64,000 bases of DNA, from positions 88,775 to 152,774 of the forward strand of contig DIGJ01000026.1 of the NCBI GenBank assembly GCA_002419585.1, written 5' to 3'. This document shows positions 62,330 through 64,000 of this stretch, piece by piece (the stretch's first letter is position 1; every line of letters starts with the position of its first letter). Source of the DNA: Lachnoclostridium sp. UBA5725. Its GTDB lineage: Bacteria; Bacillota; Clostridia; Lachnospirales; Lachnospiraceae. The translations under genes were made by a program, and so were the position numbers. Below the pieces are notes generated by a model. It saw only the letters and a list, made by a program, of their open reading frames with translations, was not told where the DNA came from and made no database searches.

Positions 62330-63493
62330 ATGAGAATTTTTGATGTTATTAAATATGAAGCAAACAATGATGTTTTTGTGTGGAAATATCCAGGAGAAGA
62401 TTTTAATACCTTATCACAATTAATTGTACATGAGTCACAGGAGGCAATATTTTTTAAAGATGGAAAGGCACTTGATTTATTTGGACCAGGTAAATATACA
62501 TTGCATTCACAAAATATCCCATTAATTAGAAGAGTTGTAAACCTTCCATTTAATGGAGAATCGCCTTTTCATTGTGAAGTTTATTATGTCAATAAAGTCG
62601 TATCCATGGATGTTATGTGGGGAACAAGTAGCCCAATTCCAATACAGGATGCAGTATATAAGATTATTTTACCAATAAGAGCCAACGGACAATTTGCAGT
62701 TAAAATAGCGGACAGTAAAAAACTGCTATTGAAGATGGTTGGAACTATAGATAAATTTGACCAGATGACTTTAAAAAAATATTTTAAAGGAATCTTATTG
62801 ACTAATATTAAAGACTATATCGCAACGCAGTTTGTTCAAAATCAAATTTCCTTTTTAGAAATACATTCGCATTTAAAAGAAATTTCATCAGGTATACAGG
62901 GTGAATTGGAAAATGAATTTTTAAATTATGGTATTGAATTAGTAAATTTTAATGTTAATGAAATTATTCCTCCGGAAGATGATCCATCTTATATCCAATT
63001 AAAGAAGGCATTGGCTAAAAAGGCAGAGATGTCAGTTATGGGATATGACTATCAACAGGAAAGAACTTTTAATGTTCTTGACAGAGCAGCGGGAAATGAG
63101 GGAGTTGCAGCTAATATTATGGGGGCAGGAATGGGTTTTGGAATGGGAGTGAATATGGGAAATATGTTTGGTGGTACTATGAATAGTGCGATGGATAATA
63201 TACAGCCAAATGTAAAGCCCTTTCATGAAGATTTGGTAGAAAAGAACATAAAATGTGCTTCATGCGGAGCTAGCATACCTAAAGGTGGAAAATTTTGTCT
63301 TGAATGTGGAGAAAAGGTTGAAACACCTAAAGATGAGAATTTTAGGAAGTGCTCAAATTGTGGAGCGATTGTTCCAGAAGGAAAGTTTTGCCTTGAATGT
63401 GGAAATAAATTAGAAGCAAATTGCATTCAATGTGGAGCAAGACTGTTCCCTGACGCAAAGTTTTGTTTAGAGTGTGGAACAAAAGTAGAATAG
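62330..63493 (+). CDS. SPFH-domain (YdjI/virion-core-like) protein with three zinc ribbons
   Basis: 387 residues. The first 240 residues are the SPFH/Band-7 type domain found in Bacillus YdjI, beginning MRIFDVIKYEANNDVFVWKY. A methionine/glycine-rich linker (about 250-285) follows, then three double-Cys zinc-ribbon modules: CASCGASIPKGGKFCLECG, CSNCGAIVPEGKFCLECG and CIQCGARLFPDAKFCLECG (about 305-387). YdjI-like proteins work with PspA-type membrane-stress systems in Bacillus. No PspA gene is seen in this window. A single ribbon is more usual; three is a distinguishing point. It is followed by another zinc-ribbon gene after 18 bases. Confidence 0.88.
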   Translation: MRIFDVIKYEANNDVFVWKYPGEDFNTLSQLIVHESQEAIFFKDGKALDLFGPGKYTLHSQNIPLIRRVVNLPFNGESPFHCEVYYVNKVVSMDVMWGTSSPIPIQDAVYKIILPIRANGQFAVKIADSKKLLLKMVGTIDKFDQMTLKKYFKGILLTNIKDYIATQFVQNQISFLEIHSHLKEISSGIQGELENEFLNYGIELVNFNVNEIIPPEDDPSYIQLKKALAKKAEMSVMGYDYQQERTFNVLDRAAGNEGVAANIMGAGMGFGMGVNMGNMFGGTMNSAMDNIQPNVKPFHEDLVEKNIKCASCGASIPKGGKFCLECGEKVETPKDENFRKCSNCGAIVPEGKFCLECGNKLEANCIQCGARLFPDAKFCLECGTKVE

Positions 63494-63511
63494 AACGTGG
63501 AGGAAAATGAA

Positions 63512-63979
63512 ATGCCTTTTAAGAAAATTTTTTGTCCTAATTGTGGACGAGAAACACAAGTCAATGATGAAAAAGCATTCTGTTTTTGTTTGAATTGTGG
63601 TAAGAAAATAACTCTAAAAGTTGAGTCTCAAACTAATTCGACGGAAGCATCAATGAAAGAAGATAAAAAGAGTGGTTCGATTGAAAAATCTGAAATAAAT
63701 AAAAAGCTTGAAGAAGTTGACTTTTATTACAAATTAAGTCAAGAAAAAAAAGAAAGCTCGGATTATAATCATCAACCTACATATTATCTAAAAGCACAAG
63801 ATATATTGGTGGATTTATCTGAACAGTGCCCTAGTGATTATCGAATATGGTGGGAACTTTGTAAGCCTATAGATTTTTATGATCCCTTATCCGCAACAGA
63901 TTTATATGATCAGTATTTTATTAATCAGGATTATTTTTATAAGGCTTTAGATAGCGCAGATTTGTCTGAGAAAAAGTAA
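63512..63979 (+). CDS. Zinc-ribbon protein, partner of the SPFH protein
   Basis: 155 residues. ATG 63512 follows GTGGAGGAAA. The N-terminus has a single zinc ribbon: CPNCGRETQ and CFCLNCGKK (near 8-32). A Ser/Glu/Lys-rich linker (about 35-70) leads to a helical C-terminal region resembling TPR-like helices (YYLKAQDILVDLSEQCPSDY followed by RIWWELCKP). It is encoded 18 bases after the SPFH protein, so they probably act together. No enzymatic motif is seen. It ends 21 bases before the window edge. Confidence 0.7.
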   Translation: MPFKKIFCPNCGRETQVNDEKAFCFCLNCGKKITLKVESQTNSTEASMKEDKKSGSIEKSEINKKLEEVDFYYKLSQEKKESSDYNHQPTYYLKAQDILVDLSEQCPSDYRIWWELCKPIDFYDPLSATDLYDQYFINQDYFYKALDSADLSEKK

Positions 63980-64000
63980 GCGCGACATAATCTACCGTCG

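Overview
This 64 kb window looks like the chromosome of a low-GC, anaerobic, motile Firmicute of the Lachnospiraceae / Lachnoclostridium (Clostridium phytofermentans-like) type. That placement is an inference. It rests on AT-rich DNA, strong GGAGG ribosome binding sites, PolC, the order rpsB-tsf and pyrH-frr-uppS-cdsA-dxr-rseP-ispG-polC, group B and C [FeFe] hydrogenases, AdhE, desulfoferrodoxin, DUF3793 and DUF6115 proteins, and MltG-like short proteins.

Layout. 1-3.2 kb: tail of a cluster that in relatives follows motility genes (DUF342/FapA-like, DUF6115, short MltG-like protein). 3.2-5.2 kb: rpsB-tsf with promoter and terminator. 5.2-7.2 kb: secreted leucine-rich-repeat/transglutaminase protein and a 43-aa coiled-coil protein. 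7.3-12.5 kb: TetR-controlled export operon (TetR, MFS, FtsX-type permease, ABC ATPase) with a 27-bp palindrome beside the promoter. 12.6-16.3 kb: DUF3793 protein, secreted zinc metallopeptidase, TM1266-type regulator, methyltransferase. 16.4-30 kb: polysaccharide deacetylase, bactofilin, then the ribosome recycling, isoprenoid, phospholipid and envelope operon ending in polC and an HD hydrolase. 30.2-32.6 kb: coiled-coil protein, then an aspartyl-tRNA synthetase gene preceded by a leader peptide with three consecutive Asp codons and a full set of mutually exclusive hairpins (a ribosome-mediated attenuator); the synthetase frame is broken. 32.8-33.0 kb: 170-bp foldback element. 33-35.6 kb: adhE on the minus strand with a Rex-like operator. 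36-40.6 kb: four-gene hydrogenase cluster (thioredoxin-like ferredoxin, PAS-bearing group C sensory hydrogenase, SpoIIE/PP2C phosphatase, group B hydrogenase) with its own Rex-like site. 40.9-46.7 kb: complete oligopeptide ABC importer. 46.9-50.6 kb: chemoreceptor, 2-hydroxyacid dehydrogenase, superoxide reductase. 50.7-55.3 kb: large secreted protein, then a CheY-like / CheC-like / PAS-GGDEF operon with overlapping genes.

55.3-64 kb is accessory in character: a stranded tRNA T-arm fragment and a tandem repeat, an orphan terminator, a large ATPase with an unusual P-loop, an XRE-like regulator divergent from a membrane Ser/Thr kinase, a Big_2 surface protein, a Mor-like regulator, and an SPFH (YdjI-like) protein with three zinc ribbons followed by a zinc-ribbon partner.

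The most novel element I can support is the aspartate-codon attenuator at 30.8-31.0 kb, where the leader peptide and four alternating hairpins fit the classical attenuation logic. No rRNA gene, complete tRNA gene, CRISPR array or intact transposase was found.
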